A stretch of 64,000 nt of DNA from Delphinapterus leucas (lineage: Eukaryota; Chordata; Mammalia; Artiodactyla; Monodontidae). The translations under genes were made by a program, and so were the position numbers. The notes below the pieces were generated by a model. That model searched no databases. It was given only the letters and a program-made list of their open reading frames with translations, and was not told where the DNA came from. The stretch is taken from positions 75,906,009 through 75,970,008 of the forward strand of contig NW_022098076.1 in assembly GCF_002288925.2 (NCBI RefSeq), written 5' to 3'. Shown in pieces: positions 1 to 12,540 of the stretch; the stretch's first letter is position 1, and each line of letters starts with the position of its first letter.

Positions 1-547
1 AGGGCACCGTCTGTCTGTGAGGCGCTTTGTCCCCAGTGCCTGGCCTCCCCCTGACAAACGGTGGTGCCTAGTTAATACGGAATGGATGCACGGTCACATA
101 TTAGGAGGAAGTGGAGTGCTGTGGGGACCAGGAGAGCCACACACACGTCACCAGCAGCCAGGCCTCCGGTCCAGGAAGGAGGAGGAGATAGCGCATCTCT
201 GTGACATGAGGCTGCTTCCTAGAATCTCTGTGGACCCCAGAGAGCTCCCCCAGGGAAGCTGGCCAGGGGAGAAGGTTAAAAGCAATAAGGTGGGCCGGTT
301 ACAACTGTCAGGCCCAGTCCCAGAAGCCGAGCTGAGGTCAGGAGCTGCTCTTACAGCCACACTGATTTGCATCAACCTCTCCCACCGCAGCCTCCACCTG
401 GGGAAGCTTAGAAATACCCTGTTAGGAGAGTTTTCCTTTACCGGAGCCATTCCGGATACAGCCCATTCTGTGGCCAGGAAACAGCTGTGTAAGCACGAAG
501 CACCCTAACACAATGAGCAGGGGTTGTCGTCATCAGTACAACTGGCA
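1..547. other. Unique intergenic sequence, nothing recognised
   Basis: The open frames here overlap on both strands, have no recognisable motif and show no splice-bounded block. I see neither a gene nor a repeat that I can name. Confidence 0.5.
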
Positions 548-660
548 AATGAAGTATGATCCCCATTTCACATACAAGGAAACAGGCATGGTGCCCCATC
601 ACTCACCCAAGTTCTCACAGCTGCTGGGTAGCAGAGTTTGGATTCGAGCCCACCCAGCCC
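548..660 (-). repeat. MIR SINE fragment
   Basis: The plus strand shows the reverse of the MIR core: a 'ccccatttcacatacaaggaaac' type stretch, then 'ttctcacagctgctgggtag' and 'gattcgagcccaccc'. This is an ancient tRNA-derived SINE shared across mammals, strongly diverged. Confidence 0.7.
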
Positions 661-1254
661 CTCCGGCCCAGAGTTTAGGCCTCTCATTCCCACACCCTTC
701 TCCCTAAGAGAATGACAGCTTAACGTGACGGGACTTAGATGGATTCAGTGCCATTGGCTTAGCCCAGGAGGGTGTCCTGGAGGAAGCAGGCCTTGCTGAA
801 TTCTGAGAAAGCAGAGGAGGCATCTCTAAGGAACCCAGGAAGGAACAGGCTTCTGGAGCAGGACCCTCAGAAACAATGGCCAAGTGGGGATCAGGCAGCC
901 CATGAATACCTTTGGGATGACAGATAACAAAGACTTGGATGTCCCCTAAACATCACCCACAAGCTTGTCCTGGTACCTGGAATTGTCCTGTATAAAACAA
1001 AAACAACAAAACAAACAAAAAAGCTTGCATTCTTTTAGGCCCAGGAGAGCAGTATTTTTGGATCAAGGAGAGAGGAGGCGTTTTCACTTCAGCCATCAGT
1101 CTGGTCAACAGACCTTCAGAGGTGTCAACTGTCCTGGCGTGGCCCCCAGAGGTCTCACAATCTGACCCCAATCTCCCTTTCCAGTATCACTTCCCCCACC
1201 TCCCCCAGCTTCCCACAGTCCAGCCACACATATGAATTAATGTCCCTCAACCCT
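661..1254. other. Unique intergenic sequence, nothing recognised
   Basis: No gene, named repeat or regulatory site is visible. Confidence 0.45.
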
Positions 1255-1500
1255 TTAACTTCACTTTTACTCATCTGTCCCATCAGCCTGAGCGGAAAAC
1301 TCCTACTCATCCTTCAAAGCCCAGCTCAAATGTCACCATCCTGTTCCAAACAGACTTTCTAACTTCCCCTGGGCTCCCCCAGAATTAGTTCTCAGGACCA
1401 GAATGAGTCCTGAATGCCTTGCACTGTGGTTTATTGTCTATGAATCTATCTTTTGCCCTAAAGTCCCTCCAGGAAGACTATCTCACCTTCATGCGCCCCA
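1255..1500 (+). repeat. L2 LINE fragment
   Basis: Contains the L2 3' signature: 'ctactcatccttcaaagccc', 'agctcaaatgtcacc' and a following 'gtggtttattgtctatgaatc'. It is old and non-coding. The boundaries are approximate. Confidence 0.6.
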
Positions 1501-1544
1501 CAGGGATGAGCACCTTCTTACCAGTATCCCTCTCAGAGGGTGTT

Positions 1545-1830
1545 GAAAGGAAAATTTTTTAATTATTATTGATATATATTTTTTTATTTCTACCTTTTTT
1601 ACTGTGGTAAAATATACAAAACATAAAATTTACCCTTTTAACCATTTGTATGTGTACTGTTCATGGGCATCAAGTACATTCACATTCTTGTGCGACCATC
1701 ACCTCTACTCCTCTCCAGACCTTTTTCATCATCTCCAACTGAAACTCTACACAATAAACCCCTCATTCCTCCCTCCCCCCCAGCCCCTGGTAACCACCGT
1801 TCTACTTTCTGTCTCTGAAAGTAGAGCGCA
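1545..1830 (-). repeat. Old L1 3' UTR fragment, antisense
   Basis: The stretch with 'actgtggtaaaatatacaaa', 'ataaaatttacccttttaac' and 'agtacattcacattcttgtg' matches the remembered 3' UTR of old mammalian L1 (L1M type) read in reverse. No ORF survives. Confidence 0.7.
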
Positions 1831-2840
1831 CACATTGTTTTACAGGGGAGACAGAGAGGTCCAAGAAAGTGAAGTGGTTTGTCCACGATGATGCTGTCCT
1901 CTACCACCCACTTCCGCTTTCAGGGTTTCTTTGGAATGATGTCTGTGATCTTAACCCCCTCCACGTAACTGTCCTTTCATAGCCCCCAGGCTCTCCCCAG
2001 CCGGTTCTTCCCTAACCATCCAATCTATGGCAACATGACCCCTGCTTTCACCTTAATCCTGCCCACACCACTGCTGACTGGCTAATTCGCACTATGCACT
2101 TGGCCCTTGAACCCAGTCAGAAGCTTATGGCCTGTAGACCCATGGTCTCCCTCTCCAGCTGGCAAACCCCCTCCATGTGTGAGATGTGACTCACCAGCCC
2201 TCCGAGGGTGGGCTCAGAGTTCTTGGAGAGGAGCCAGCAAGCCCCTGGGTCTGGAAGCCTCACCCCGACGCCTGGCTCTCCTGTACCCCCATCCCTCCAG
2301 GCCCCTCAAGCCTCCAGGCTGTTTCTGAGGTTTGGAACCAGCAGAGAGTTTCCCCCGGCCCTATATTTTCTTCTCCCACTTCTCTTTGCTTGAAACCATT
2401 TGTAAGCAAAAAACCATTTGGGGTGTTGTGTTTATTTTCCCTAGTTCCACGGGAAATTACTCAGAATGTGTAAGTATGTGTTTTCCTTAGAAAATAGATT
2501 CCTTTACATTTTGGCTTTGTGGTTTCCAAGGCAAGTGGGGCCCACAGAAACCTAGGCTGCCAGGAGGGCTCCCCCTCCAGGAATCCTCTAGGCCTCAGAA
2601 TTACACCCTTCCTCCTCCGGGGACCAGCTACCCCCTCTAGCTCCCTCTTGGGCCCCTCAGCTTCTCAAGCCCCCCAAGACTTCAGCCCTGGTGGGCCAGA
2701 CGTGTCTCCAGCAGATTCTCCCTGACTGCTCGATCTCAGTCCCTCTTTCTCTCTGTTTGGGGAAGATGTGCGGGTAGATCAAGGCATGAAATCATTTTCC
2801 CTGCCTTCCCCTGGGCCGGGGGAGGTCCCTGTGTCTCCAG
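1831..2840. other. Unique intergenic sequence, nothing recognised
   Basis: About 1 kb with no named repeat. The open frames of 60-95 codons overlap one another in several frames, as expected for GC-rich non-coding DNA. Confidence 0.45.
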
Positions 2841-3062
2841 CATAGCCTTGAAGCAGGAGCTCTAAGTTCTAATCCTGGCTCCGCCTCTTGCTAGCTGATG
2901 AGCTGTGAGTAGGTCACTTGCCCTCTCTGTGCTTTGCTTTCTTTGCCTGCAGATGGGCATGTTAATAGCATTTATCCAGAAGGCTACAGTGAGGATTCAG
3001 GAGTTAACATGTGTCGTGTGGTTAGTGCGTTACCTGGCATGGAATAAGCATCCCATCGTGTT
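2841..3062 (+). repeat. MIR SINE, nearly full length
   Basis: Reads in order: 'aatcctggctccgcctcttgc', 'gtaggtcacttgccctctctg', then the tail 'gaggattcaggagttaacat' and 'acctggcatggaataagca'. This is the MIR layout in sense. Confidence 0.8.
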
Positions 3063-3251
3063 TCCTTTTGTTTCTATGCATGTGTCTGACAAGTGCTTTT
3101 AGTCCTTCTAGCTGTCATCCCAGCCCTTTCCTCTTAGTCGGCAATGGGAGTTCGAGACAGGAGCGGGAAAGTGTGGGCTCCTTTCCGTGGCTTGGCCTGC
3201 TGACCCAGAGGTCCTTCTGTCCCCCTGAGAACTGGCCTTTCTTTTCGCACG

Positions 3252-3615
3252 CCCATGTTCATAGCAGCACTATTCACAATAGCCAAGAGTGGAAGCACCT
3301 CAAGTGTCCTCAACAAATGAATGGACGCAGAAAATGTGGTACTTTATTTATAATACTTAAAAGTATTATGGGGTGTAATATTGATTTAATATCCCATACA
3401 AATAGAATTTCACTCAGCCTTAAGAAAGAACGGAATTGTGACGCATGCTACAATATGGATGAACCTTGAAGACATTATGCTAAACGAAATAAGCCAGACA
3501 CAGAAGGACAAATTGGTGTGCGATTTCTAACATCCCTTCTATACAATTCCCAAGTAGACAGGGAGCTAATCAGGGGGGAAGATTTACAGAATAAGGGGGG
3601 CTGGAGGATGGGTTC
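3252..3615 (+). repeat. Old L1 3' end fragment
   Basis: Shows the L1 3' region phrase 'ttcatagcagcactattcac', followed by 'atatggatgaaccttgaaga' and 'ataagccagacacagaagg'. A local AT-rich insertion separates the two halves. Confidence 0.75.
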
Positions 3616-3879
3616 TTGAGAGCCAAGAGAACTTGGAACAGCTATGACTCCATGTGCACCACAAATCCCACCCAGGGGGACCCCCTGACCAGCAGGATTC
3701 AGGTGATTGAAAGTTTGGCAGCTCCAGCATTCTGAGACACTGGCCTGGATTTGCTCTAGCAGAGGATTCATACCATGTAAGTGTTTACGGATCTCCAGGT
3801 CCCCAAAGGCCTCATTCTGCCCAGGGATAGCCTGAGAGTTTGAGTTTCCCCAGCCAGCAATGACCTACCTGCTCCAGCC

Positions 3880-4035
3880 ATACAGCACTTCACTGGGGAC
3901 AAGTCCTGTGGCCTCTGCTACCTCATTTGACCCTCACAGCAGCCTGGCAGCGGGGTATGAATCCTCATTCCCACTTTACATACGGGAAAACTGAAGCTCA
4001 GGGCAGCTACATGCCTAGCAGAGCTAGGAAGAACT
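3880..4035 (-). repeat. MIR SINE fragment
   Basis: Reverse MIR: 'ctcatttgaccctcacagcag', then 'tcccactttacatacgggaa' and 'aaactgaagctcagggcagc'. Confidence 0.7.
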
Positions 4036-4224
4036 CCCATGACTCCTGTCACCTCCTCAGAGGAGGCACCGTGTGGGCCTGCGGGGGTGTCATTGTCCCC
4101 CTGGTGGAGGGCGGGGAGTAGAACGCCAAGGGCAGGAGCCCATCTCATCCTCTGTACATCCCCTACCTCTCTGCCCCAAGTTCCACTGGAAGGAGCTAGA
4201 GTCAGGGAGGTTCAGTGACATTAG

Positions 4225-4330
4225 ATGGGGGCCAGAGACTTATGCCCAAGGCTTCCTGAGCTTGGGCAAGTCACTTCGCCTGCCTGAACCTCAGTTTCCT
4301 CATCTGTAAGAAGAGAGATTGTGCAGGTTA
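4225..4330 (+). repeat. MIR SINE fragment
   Basis: Core of MIR in sense: 'cttgggcaagtcacttcgcc' then 'ctcagtttcctcatctgtaa'. The 3' tail is missing. Confidence 0.75.
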
Positions 4331-4708
4331 GCAGTTTGCGATATTTTAGAGTCAGATCCTTGCTTTTCCCCCGAATGAATCTTACTCTAAACCCCAACCT
4401 AAAAACAGAAAAAGCAGGGCCATTCCAAATAAATCTGACCAGAGCCCTGGCAGGGCTAGCAGCCCATTAAACCTCCCCCATCCCCCAAGGTCACTCCATA
4501 GACCAAAGACAATGCAGAACACAAATGGAAAACCACTTCACGTTCTCCACAGGGTCACTGAGGGACAGAACTCCTCAAAGCCCAATGTGGGCCTCTTCCC
4601 CTTCTTTTGTCTTCCTAAGTGCTCAGCCACCATCAAACTGCTGTCAACAGCCATATTTTAATTTCCAATCACAATAAATGCTTAGCCAGCACCTACCCTT
4701 GGCTGTCG
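4331..4708. other. Unique sequence, nothing recognised
   Basis: No gene or named repeat is visible between the MIR and the next interspersed repeat. Confidence 0.4.
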
Positions 4709-5205
4709 GTATTAGTTATTTATTGCTGCCTAACAAATTACCTCAAAACTTAGTGGCTTAGAAACAATAAACGTCATCTCACACAGTTTCTAAGAGTCAG
4801 GAATCCAGGAGAAGCATAGCAGGGTGATTCTGGCCCCAGGTCTCTCAGGAAGTGGCAGCCAAGATGTTGGCTGGGGCCGCAGTCATCTGAATGCTTGACT
4901 GGGACAGGATGATCCACTTCCCAAAGGGCACACGCACACAGCTCCTGGCTGGAGACCTCAGCTCCTTGCTACATAGGCCTCTCATGACATGGCAGTGAAT
5001 TCCCCCATAGTGAGTGACCCCAGGGAGAGTACGATGGAAGCCACAATGCTTGTTATGACCTAGTCTTGGAACATCCACTGGCATTAGCACCATATTCTAT
5101 TTATTAGAAGCAAGTTACTAAATCCAGTCCACAACTAAGGGGAGGAGAATCAAGCTCCATCTCGTTGAAGAGAATAGTATCAGAGAATTCGTGGACCTAT
5201 TTTAA
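4709..5205. repeat. Old interspersed repeat, family not assigned
   Basis: Opens 'gtattagttatttattgctg' with 'cctaacaaattacctcaaaa' and 'cttagtggcttagaaacaat', a text that recurs widely in mammalian genomes; the copy at 19080-19515 opens similarly. I recognise it as repetitive but cannot name the family with confidence. Confidence 0.55.
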
Positions 5206-5394
5206 AACCACTACACTGTCCAAGACCAGACTTGTGAACTCCTCTCCCAAACCCAGCCCCATTCAGCGGGTGCCTATTAGAGTAACCAGTACCCATGAAG
5301 CAAGTCATGAGCATCTCGTATCCTAATGCCCCCTCATGTCTAACGGAACACCAAGTCCTCTCGTGCTTGCCTCCTAACATCCTAACCACTGAGG

Positions 5395-5590
5395 AGTAGA
5401 GAGTGCTGGTTAAGACTGCGGGCTCCTGGTCCAAACTCTGGCTCCACTAATTACTAAACCTCCATGTGCCTGTTTCCCCATCTTTAAGTGGGGATAACAG
5501 CACCCACCATATTGTAAGGATTAAACACTCCATGGAAAGCTCCCGGAAGAGTGCCTGGCACATAGTAAACACTAAATAAATACTCGCTGT
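5395..5590 (+). repeat. MIR SINE
   Basis: Sense MIR: 'gtgctggttaagactgcggg', 'ctgtttccccatctttaagt', then the tail 'agagtgcctggcacatagta'. Confidence 0.8.
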
Positions 5591-5599
5591 GATATTTCT

Positions 5600-6262
5600 G
5601 GAATTCGGATTCCCCTCCATTTTCACTGTTCTAAACTATCCTCACCTCTCAACCGGATGATTTCTATAGCCTTCTATTTGGTCTCCTTAAATATACTCTG
5701 TTCTCAAATCTGGTCTCCTCAGAGCGGAGCCAAAAGGAGCTTTGCAAAATGCACCTTTGACCACGTTCAACACCCACCCCCTACCACCACTGCATAAAAA
5801 CCTTCAAAAGTTTCCCACTGCACTCAGGATGAAGACAAAGCCTGACTCTGGCCTAAATGGTACTGTACTGCCTGGGCCTTTTCTCAGGCAAGTTCCTCCA
5901 TCTCTGCTTTTCAGATATTCCTTGAAAGCACCATTCTTCTGCCCACCACAGGGCCTTTGCCCAAGCTGCCTCCCCAGCAGGAATACACATACTCCCTCAC
6001 AACACCATCCCTCACCTAGACAGAGTCTAGCGTTTTTCCAGTCTCAACTCAAATGCCATTTTCCAAGGAAACCCTCCCTGACCTCCAAATTTCCTTAGAA
6101 CATACATCCTATCCGCAATTACTGCATCAATCCCTCTCTCTCCCGCTTGACTCTAAGCTCCATGGGAGCAGAGACCACACCTGCCTTACTCGCCACTGTT
6201 TACACAGCTCCTAAGCCAGTACCTGGCACAGGGTTGGTTTTCAGTAAGTGTTTGTGGAGTGA
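5600..6262 (+). repeat. L2 LINE 3' region
   Basis: A long L2 segment in sense with 'aaaaaccttcaaaagtttcc', 'ttctgcccaccacagggcct', 'caactcaaatgccattttcc' and the 3' end 'gcttgactctaagctccatg' to 'cagtacctggcacagggttg'. It is adjacent to the MIR on its left. The reading frame is broken. Confidence 0.75.
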
Positions 6263-7919
6263 AAAATTGGAATGTTCTCTCAGGTATTTGCAGCAAGGGT
6301 TCCAAGACCCAGGGACTGGCTGACAGAAAAGGATCCACCCTCATCCTTCCTCACCCACCCTGAAGGTGCCAACTCACCAGGCGGGACCACCCCTCACACT
6401 CCACAGCCTGTATAAGCATAAACAGATACCGGACCCCTTCTGGGAGCACCAGAAACGGGGCTTCCTGCCTCACTCTCCAGCGGGCTGAGGTTCTCCACAC
6501 TTCAGAGAAAGTGGTGGATCGGTTTCACCCATGGCTTTCTTGGATGCCTGGGAAAGGCTCATATGTGCCTTGCTTCCCCGAGGCTAGAGCTTCTCGTAGT
6601 CCAAACCCCTGACCTTCTCCTCAACTGCCCTCCCTGAAATCGGGATCAGGAAACACATTCAGTCTCCACTTAACGTCCCTCTTTGCTCGACTTTGGCCCC
6701 ATTAGCCCCGTGTTGGTGACTCTCTCTCCCCAACTCTCCCACCCTGGCACTTGGAGAGTCAGCATGGGGTGGCAGAAGGAGACCGCCACCCATGTCTCTG
6801 CCACCAACTTGCTTATGGCCTTGGGAAAGTCACTTTTTAAGTCTGAAAATACACTATTACACCTGCCTGCTCCCTCCCTACATTCACGTACTTCCCCCTG
6901 CAAGAGCTCAATACTCAACGTCTGCAATTATCCCCAAGGAACTTCCTTCGTGTCTTTCCCCAGCCATCCTCTGCTACTGGGGACACTCTCTGTCACACAG
7001 AAAGGACTGCTCCTCCCTGGAAAGATTGTGTCCTCGTTCCAAGCCGAGCACAAAAATCCAAGTCTGGCCCACAGAGAGAAGAGAGCCTGCTTCTCACATC
7101 ACACAGAGACCCTCCATTTTGCCCATGACCTCTGCAATTGCCCTCATTGGCCATTCTTGGCCACACAGCTATCTTACATATTTGAGGTCTCTTTACCACC
7201 ACACCCCCGACCCTCCTTGTTGCTGGTGTACCCTATGTTAGGATCCTGTCTTCTTCCTAAGGTCTGAGCTTTTCCTGTTCCCACCACTAGTCACATGGTC
7301 TTCACTTGCAGCTCACCCTGTTCTAGAATGAATCTTAACAGGAAGCCAGGAGAGAGAAGGAGGTTCAGCCTCTACCTTGGACCCGCAGCTTCCTTGCGGC
7401 CATCAGCCGTGAGTCGTGGGCCCAGGTTTGCATGCTACCCTCCCTGCTGCCTCGGGCCCATCCTGAGCCCTATCGTGACATCCTGCTTTGAAACCAGCCC
7501 CGATGACCCAGATCCCTTGTCTCACTCTCACCCCTGCTCTTGCTCCAAGGCCCTGCTGTCAGATGGCTGACGTCACTGGACCACCTGAGCTTCCAAAAGT
7601 CACCTGCTGCAGCCCCAGGAGGTGGGCTGATCATCTGGTGTGATACCTGACTCCCTACTCTGGTCCTCTACCCACTGACCCAGACCATGACCTTGTAGCA
7701 CTTGTCTTCCAGCCTGGACTGTCCCCCAACACAGTCAACCTTGAGTTTTCTCTTTGCTGTCTCCCCCAGTTATAGGTCTCCCTCAGTTTGTTCGCTACAG
7801 TGGAATGACCCAGTGGATTTCTAAAATATCCCTTGCAAGCATTTCAAGGACCCCAAAGGAGATTTGGAAGAGATTCTTAGCTCAGTCCCTAAGATATAAT
7901 GTTCCTTTCCTTACATCCC
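6263..7919. other. Unique intergenic sequence, nothing recognised
   Basis: An open frame of 194 codons at 6683-7267 on the plus strand is the longest in this stretch. It overlaps a 149-codon frame on the same strand and shows no domain, compositional signature or exon structure, so I do not call it a gene. Confidence 0.45.
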
Positions 7920-8070
7920 TGTGCTCAAATTATTTATTCATTCAACATACTTTTGTTTTGGAGAACCTTATCTGTGCTTGTCTCTATTTTACCCACTGGC
8001 ATTGAAGCAATGAGCAAAATAGGCAGGAACCTCTGCCTTTGGGGGTTTGCAGACCAGTGAAAGCCCAGCA
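7920..8070 (-). repeat. L2-like LINE end fragment
   Basis: The text 'tattcattcaacatactttt' followed by 'gcattgaagcaatgagcaaa' and 'aggaacctctgcctttggg' matches the widespread LINE 3' motif around 'attcattcaaca', read in reverse. Confidence 0.5.
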
Positions 8071-10914
8071 AAGAAGAAGCCAAAGTCCAAACAGGGAGTT
8101 CCCTCTGCCTGATCCTGAGGCCTCTCCACTTTCCAAGTGGAGTCAGCCTTTCTAGTGCTGCCATCTTGAATCCCAAAGCATGGAGGTCAGTATTGTCTCC
8201 TTTCCAGCTCAACTCCTGTTCTAGCTGTTGCTCTCCATGATTTCCCTTCCAGGGAGGGACAACAGTGCCCCCTGGAGCTTTTCCAATATCCCATTGTTTT
8301 TCCTTCCCCCCTCCTGGTTCCTTCTCCTCTTCCTGGGTCAGACTTACTAGTCAGCACTTTTACCCCAGAGGAAGGCCTGTCCGTCCCCTCTCCAGGAACC
8401 TGCCCCCCTTTTGTTTTGTCTCATCAGCATGGCGAGCCTTCCTCGTCCTCCATGAGGATTTTCTCCTCCCCAGAGGCTGCTGCTGGTGTCCACAATGACA
8501 GGAGAGCAGAGCATTTCCCAGTCGGCTGCCAGCCCTCAGCAGAGCTTGGCCTGGGGCCCGTGCAAGCATCTCAGGAGACAAAAATCAACTTTCCTGGACT
8601 CAGCCCCTGGCTTTCCAGTGAGAGCCCACAGGATCCGCAAGATGCTGGCACACCCTCTGGAAAGGACATATGGGACGGTAAACAGGACTGTGTATGTCCC
8701 ACAGGCTGCAGGCTCCATGGGACGAAGGCCTGGCCCTTTCCAGAGAGGACTTGCACATGCGCTCTACCTCTGGTTCCCACGCGAACTTGGTGCACACCCG
8801 ACCTGGGCAGAGGCCTAGCCTTTGGGACCCCTGACTCCCAGGGCAGCTGAAGGACTCCTGGGGGTGCTGAGGTTGTGACAAGGGCTGGGACCTGCGATGC
8901 CACACACCATGATGCCACACACGTGCCATTGGCTCTTCCCTCCCATTCAGGGAATTGTCCTGCACGGCCTAACGTCTCCGGGTCATGTGGCCGCGGAATG
9001 AACAATGAAAAATTGCATTCGTGCCCCCTCCCCGCATCACACACACTCACAATGAGAGCCATCCACCCTTACAGGCCAAGTAACCAGCCAGATGCCAGCA
9101 CCCAGGTGAGTGGATGGCTAGGGCCAGCCTCACCCAAGTGTGGACTTTCTTAGGCTTCTGCACTTATCCAGGGCCCTCCAGACCTAGATTTGGACCATCA
9201 CTAGCATCCAGCCACCCTCTGCAGTGGGCTGAGACCCCATGTGGGTGGAGAGGATGGCTGGGCAGAGAAGGGTGGCTCTCCCAGTCAGTCACGACAATGC
9301 CCCACAAGGGTACAAGTTGGGTCAAGACAGAGAAGGGCTGTGGAAATCCAACTGGGCTTCTGACGCTAGGGTGGCAAACTCGACCCCTGAGGAAGAAAGG
9401 CTGTAGGAGGATTGCATCTTCCCTCACCAAGTGTCTCCTCCCCCAGTTAGAAGAGTTTTGAACGATAGAACACCGGTTAGTTCTGGTGCAAACCAGTCCT
9501 GAGCTATAACCCAGGATGACCCAGAAACGGAAACTAAGGAAAGAATTGTGGCTTTAGGAGACCAGCTCTACTGAGAGGAGAAAGCGACCAAGGAAATAGT
9601 GGTGAGCCCATTGACCTTGGGAACCCAGCAAGACTCTGTGTCACAGCTGCCAGGGAAGCAGGTAGCGGTATTCAGAAGTCACAAGTGACATGATGGCAGC
9701 AAGAGCGCTGGAGATGCTCTCCGATGAGGCAGAGAGATCTCAGAAGGGCCAGCGAGCAGGCGTCATCCTTCCTGGAGATCAGTGCCAAAGAGGTCACCAA
9801 CCAGACTGAGATTCTAGCTTCTAGATTCCAGACTGGGGACCAGGGATAGACCAGTTCTCCCCTCAGCCAAAAAGTTTCTACCATGGAAATGCTGGGAAGG
9901 AATGACCAGCTAAGGAGGAGACAGGGGCCGGCCAGCCCCTTTGCTTTTGTTTCCTCTGCAGCCCCCAACCCCCTGGCAGACAGGACCCCGTGGTACCTCC
10001 TGGAACAGGAGCCATGACACCAAGAGCATAGCTAAGCAGAAAGGATCCAGACACACGGCTTCCGAATGACCTCCCTGTCCCTCTGGCGGGGGGCGGAAGG
10101 TGGAGGGGGTGTGGTCAATGAGATCAGCATTCTCCAGGCCTCCCCACACATATTTCAACCAGAACGCTTTACTTTCGTCTTCTTTTTTCATCTAGTGGGG
10201 TTCCTTTTTAGCTTCTTTTAAAGAAAATTTCACACGGCTAATGGGAATCTCTGGGCCCAATGACGCCCAGGGACCCTCCCACCTCTGACATGTGCCGTTC
10301 CACCTCTGCTGCCCCCTCCCTAGAATCCCCAGGTCCTGGGAGTAAGAGCTGACCAGCTAAGCTCCTTCAGGGTCAGAGCTGGCTAGCCACCAGCCCCAGT
10401 ATCCACTTCAACCAGTTGCCGTCAACCCACCTTTGAGTGTCGGTGCAGGGCCGAGCAGCACGGTCATTTTCACAGGGGCAGCATTCCGCCATGCCTTGAA
10501 GACCCTTCAAGAGCCCTGGAGAGACAGTGGCTGCTGAGGCCCCTGGGAGCAGAGCATAATGCTCCTGGCACAGTCATGGGGACCTGTTCAGCCTGCTCCC
10601 CAGCTGGAACAGATGCTCCCTGATCAGGAGCCCTAGCCAATCCCCAGCTCCTGGAGAAGGAGGCCTCCCCTTCTCCCTGGACTATTAAAATGAGGCATTT
10701 GGATTAGCAATGTTTCCTAGAAGATGACCTGAGGAACTCCAATCCCATTAGATGCTCCACAGAAAGAGGTTCCTTTGGACAAATAATCCTGGGAAATTCT
10801 GCCACTAGACCAACCCTCTTGGAACTTCCGGGTTGCCCTTAGCATATTAAAGGCGTTGAGGATGCTACAGTGAGGCGGGGAGGAGAGGGAAAGCACTTTA
10901 ACTTTGGGTGGCGC
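8071..10914. other. Unique intergenic sequence, nothing recognised
   Basis: About 2.8 kb of moderately GC-rich DNA. Overlapping open frames on both strands (for example near 8416-9062) are shadows of composition, without motifs. No repeat, RNA gene or CpG island stands out by eye. Confidence 0.45.
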
Positions 10915-11065
10915 CTGGGTCCTGCTCTAAATACTTTATCTCAAACCCTTTGGGGAAGGCACTATCATTAACCCCATTTCACAGAGGAGGGAACTGAGGC
11001 ACGGGTTTTTCAGATATTAAGTAACAGGGCTAGAATTTAGATCCGGGCAGTCTGGGTCCAGAGTG
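10915..11065 (-). repeat. MIR SINE
   Basis: Reverse MIR with 'attaaccccatttcacagagg', 'agggaactgaggcacgggtt' and 'gatccgggcagtctgggtcc'. Confidence 0.8.
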
Positions 11066-12039
11066 GGGCCCCCTCACCCCCTCACGACGCTTAGGCTCAC
11101 TGGTGCCCAAATTGCAAAGGAGGATGAACGTAGCCTGTGCACTGCCTCCCTGGGCTCATCTCTCTTTCCCAAAACTGAAGGGATGGGGCTTCAAGGAGTA
11201 GGCTGGGCTCTTACAGCCCTCCAAACTTGAACATTCTCCGATCTTATCCTAGGCGGGGGGCAGACTCTGTGACAGGCTGTGTGGGAGGGAAGCTTGGGGA
11301 CAGGTGGCCTTATTCAGCACCATCAAATTAGGCCCAAGCAGGTGACTGCTGCTTCCTCTTGCTTGCCACGTGGTCGTCACTAAGGCTGCACAGATACAGA
11401 GAGAAGACCCAAAAAAAAGCCCCTCTGAAGACAAATGCACTGGACGGGGGTGGGCCGCAAATTCAAAGATAGAGAGAAAACATCCAGCTTCAGGGTTACC
11501 GTCCGTCTGCTCTGGGCTGGAGATCTCTACACCAGGCGTCTGGGCTGGAGCCAGGGGCAGGAGTCCCGTGGGTGGGTGGGGGAATGAGCATGTTCAAGGT
11601 CAGCATGTTCCTGGGTCTCCTCCGCGAGCATGGGCTGCCTCCCCTCTTCCAGTTCTGGCCTGGTTCTTCCTCTCCTGAGCCTCCAAGTGCAGAAGCCTGT
11701 CCCCCAGGCAGGGGACAGAGACCCCCCAGGCAGGGGGCAGAGACCTCCCAGGCTCCCCGCTGAGGCTTCCTCCTCACTCAGGCCAAGCTGCTTCCAAGAA
11801 TCCAGAGGGAGATGGCGAGCTACCTCTGTGTCCTCTGTGAGGATTCCTCTCTGCCTAGGCAAGGGCACTGCCAACCTCAGCTTGTGTGGATCAAAACACA
11901 CATTCCAAGGAGCTTCTGGTCTCCCCCAGTTGGGATGGAGAGCCCTCACTGATGGCCTGTTCCTCTGCCCCTTCAAAGCATGGCTTTGGTGATGAAACTT
12001 ACCCCAGCTAGGTCTCCCTGGTAACGGGGATGTTGGCCT
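11066..12039. other. Unique intergenic sequence, nothing recognised
   Basis: A short imperfect direct repeat occurs at about 11700-11760 ('cccaggcagggggacagaga' type units). Nothing else is recognisable. Open frames of 90-150 codons overlap on both strands. Confidence 0.4.
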
Positions 12040-12165
12040 TCCCTCTCAGTGTCTCTCTCTGTCTCTCAGTGTCTCTGTGTGTCCTTCTCGGTGCTGTGTG
12101 CATGTGTATCTCTCTCAGTCTCTCTGTCTCCCAATCTCTTTCTCAGTCTGTCTCTCTACCTCGCT
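12040..12165. repeat. Pyrimidine-rich simple repeat (TCTCTG/CAGTG type)
   Basis: Imperfect repeats of 'tctctctgtctctcagtgtc' dominate this stretch. It is low complexity with no coding potential. Confidence 0.8.
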
Positions 12166-12424
12166 CCAATTTAATGGGCCTGTCTCACGATGAAGCAAGC
12201 GGCTAACTAGTTAGCTCCTGTGTCCTGTCCACAGTTGCTCAAGCTGTGTTCCAGGGCGTTAAGATGTGCTCCATGACAAGCATCCCAGGCTCAAACCCAC
12301 CGTTCAGGAGGCTCTGGCTGGAGAAGAGAGGGCAAAGCTGCACGGTGGGTCCACATGCAGGCCCTGCAGACAGATGGCTGCACAGCGCTGGGCTTCCCCC
12401 CTCCCTCCTCTGCACCTTTACATT

Positions 12425-12540
12425 CTTAACCCTGTAAAATAAAAATGATAGCCATAACATCTACCTTGTAAGTTTTTGTGCACATTAAATAAGGTAGGTA
12501 GGAGTGACTTAGCACACAGCACTCAATATTAGCTCTTATC
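12425..12540 (+). repeat. MIR SINE 3' part
   Basis: The MIR tail is readable: 'ctgtaaaataaaaatgatag', then 'tagcacacagcactcaatat'. Confidence 0.6.

Noticed and set aside
6683..7267. Plus-strand open frame of 194 codons
   Set aside because: No motif, and overlapping frames are also open. No upstream promoter or splice-bounded structure. Treated as chance.
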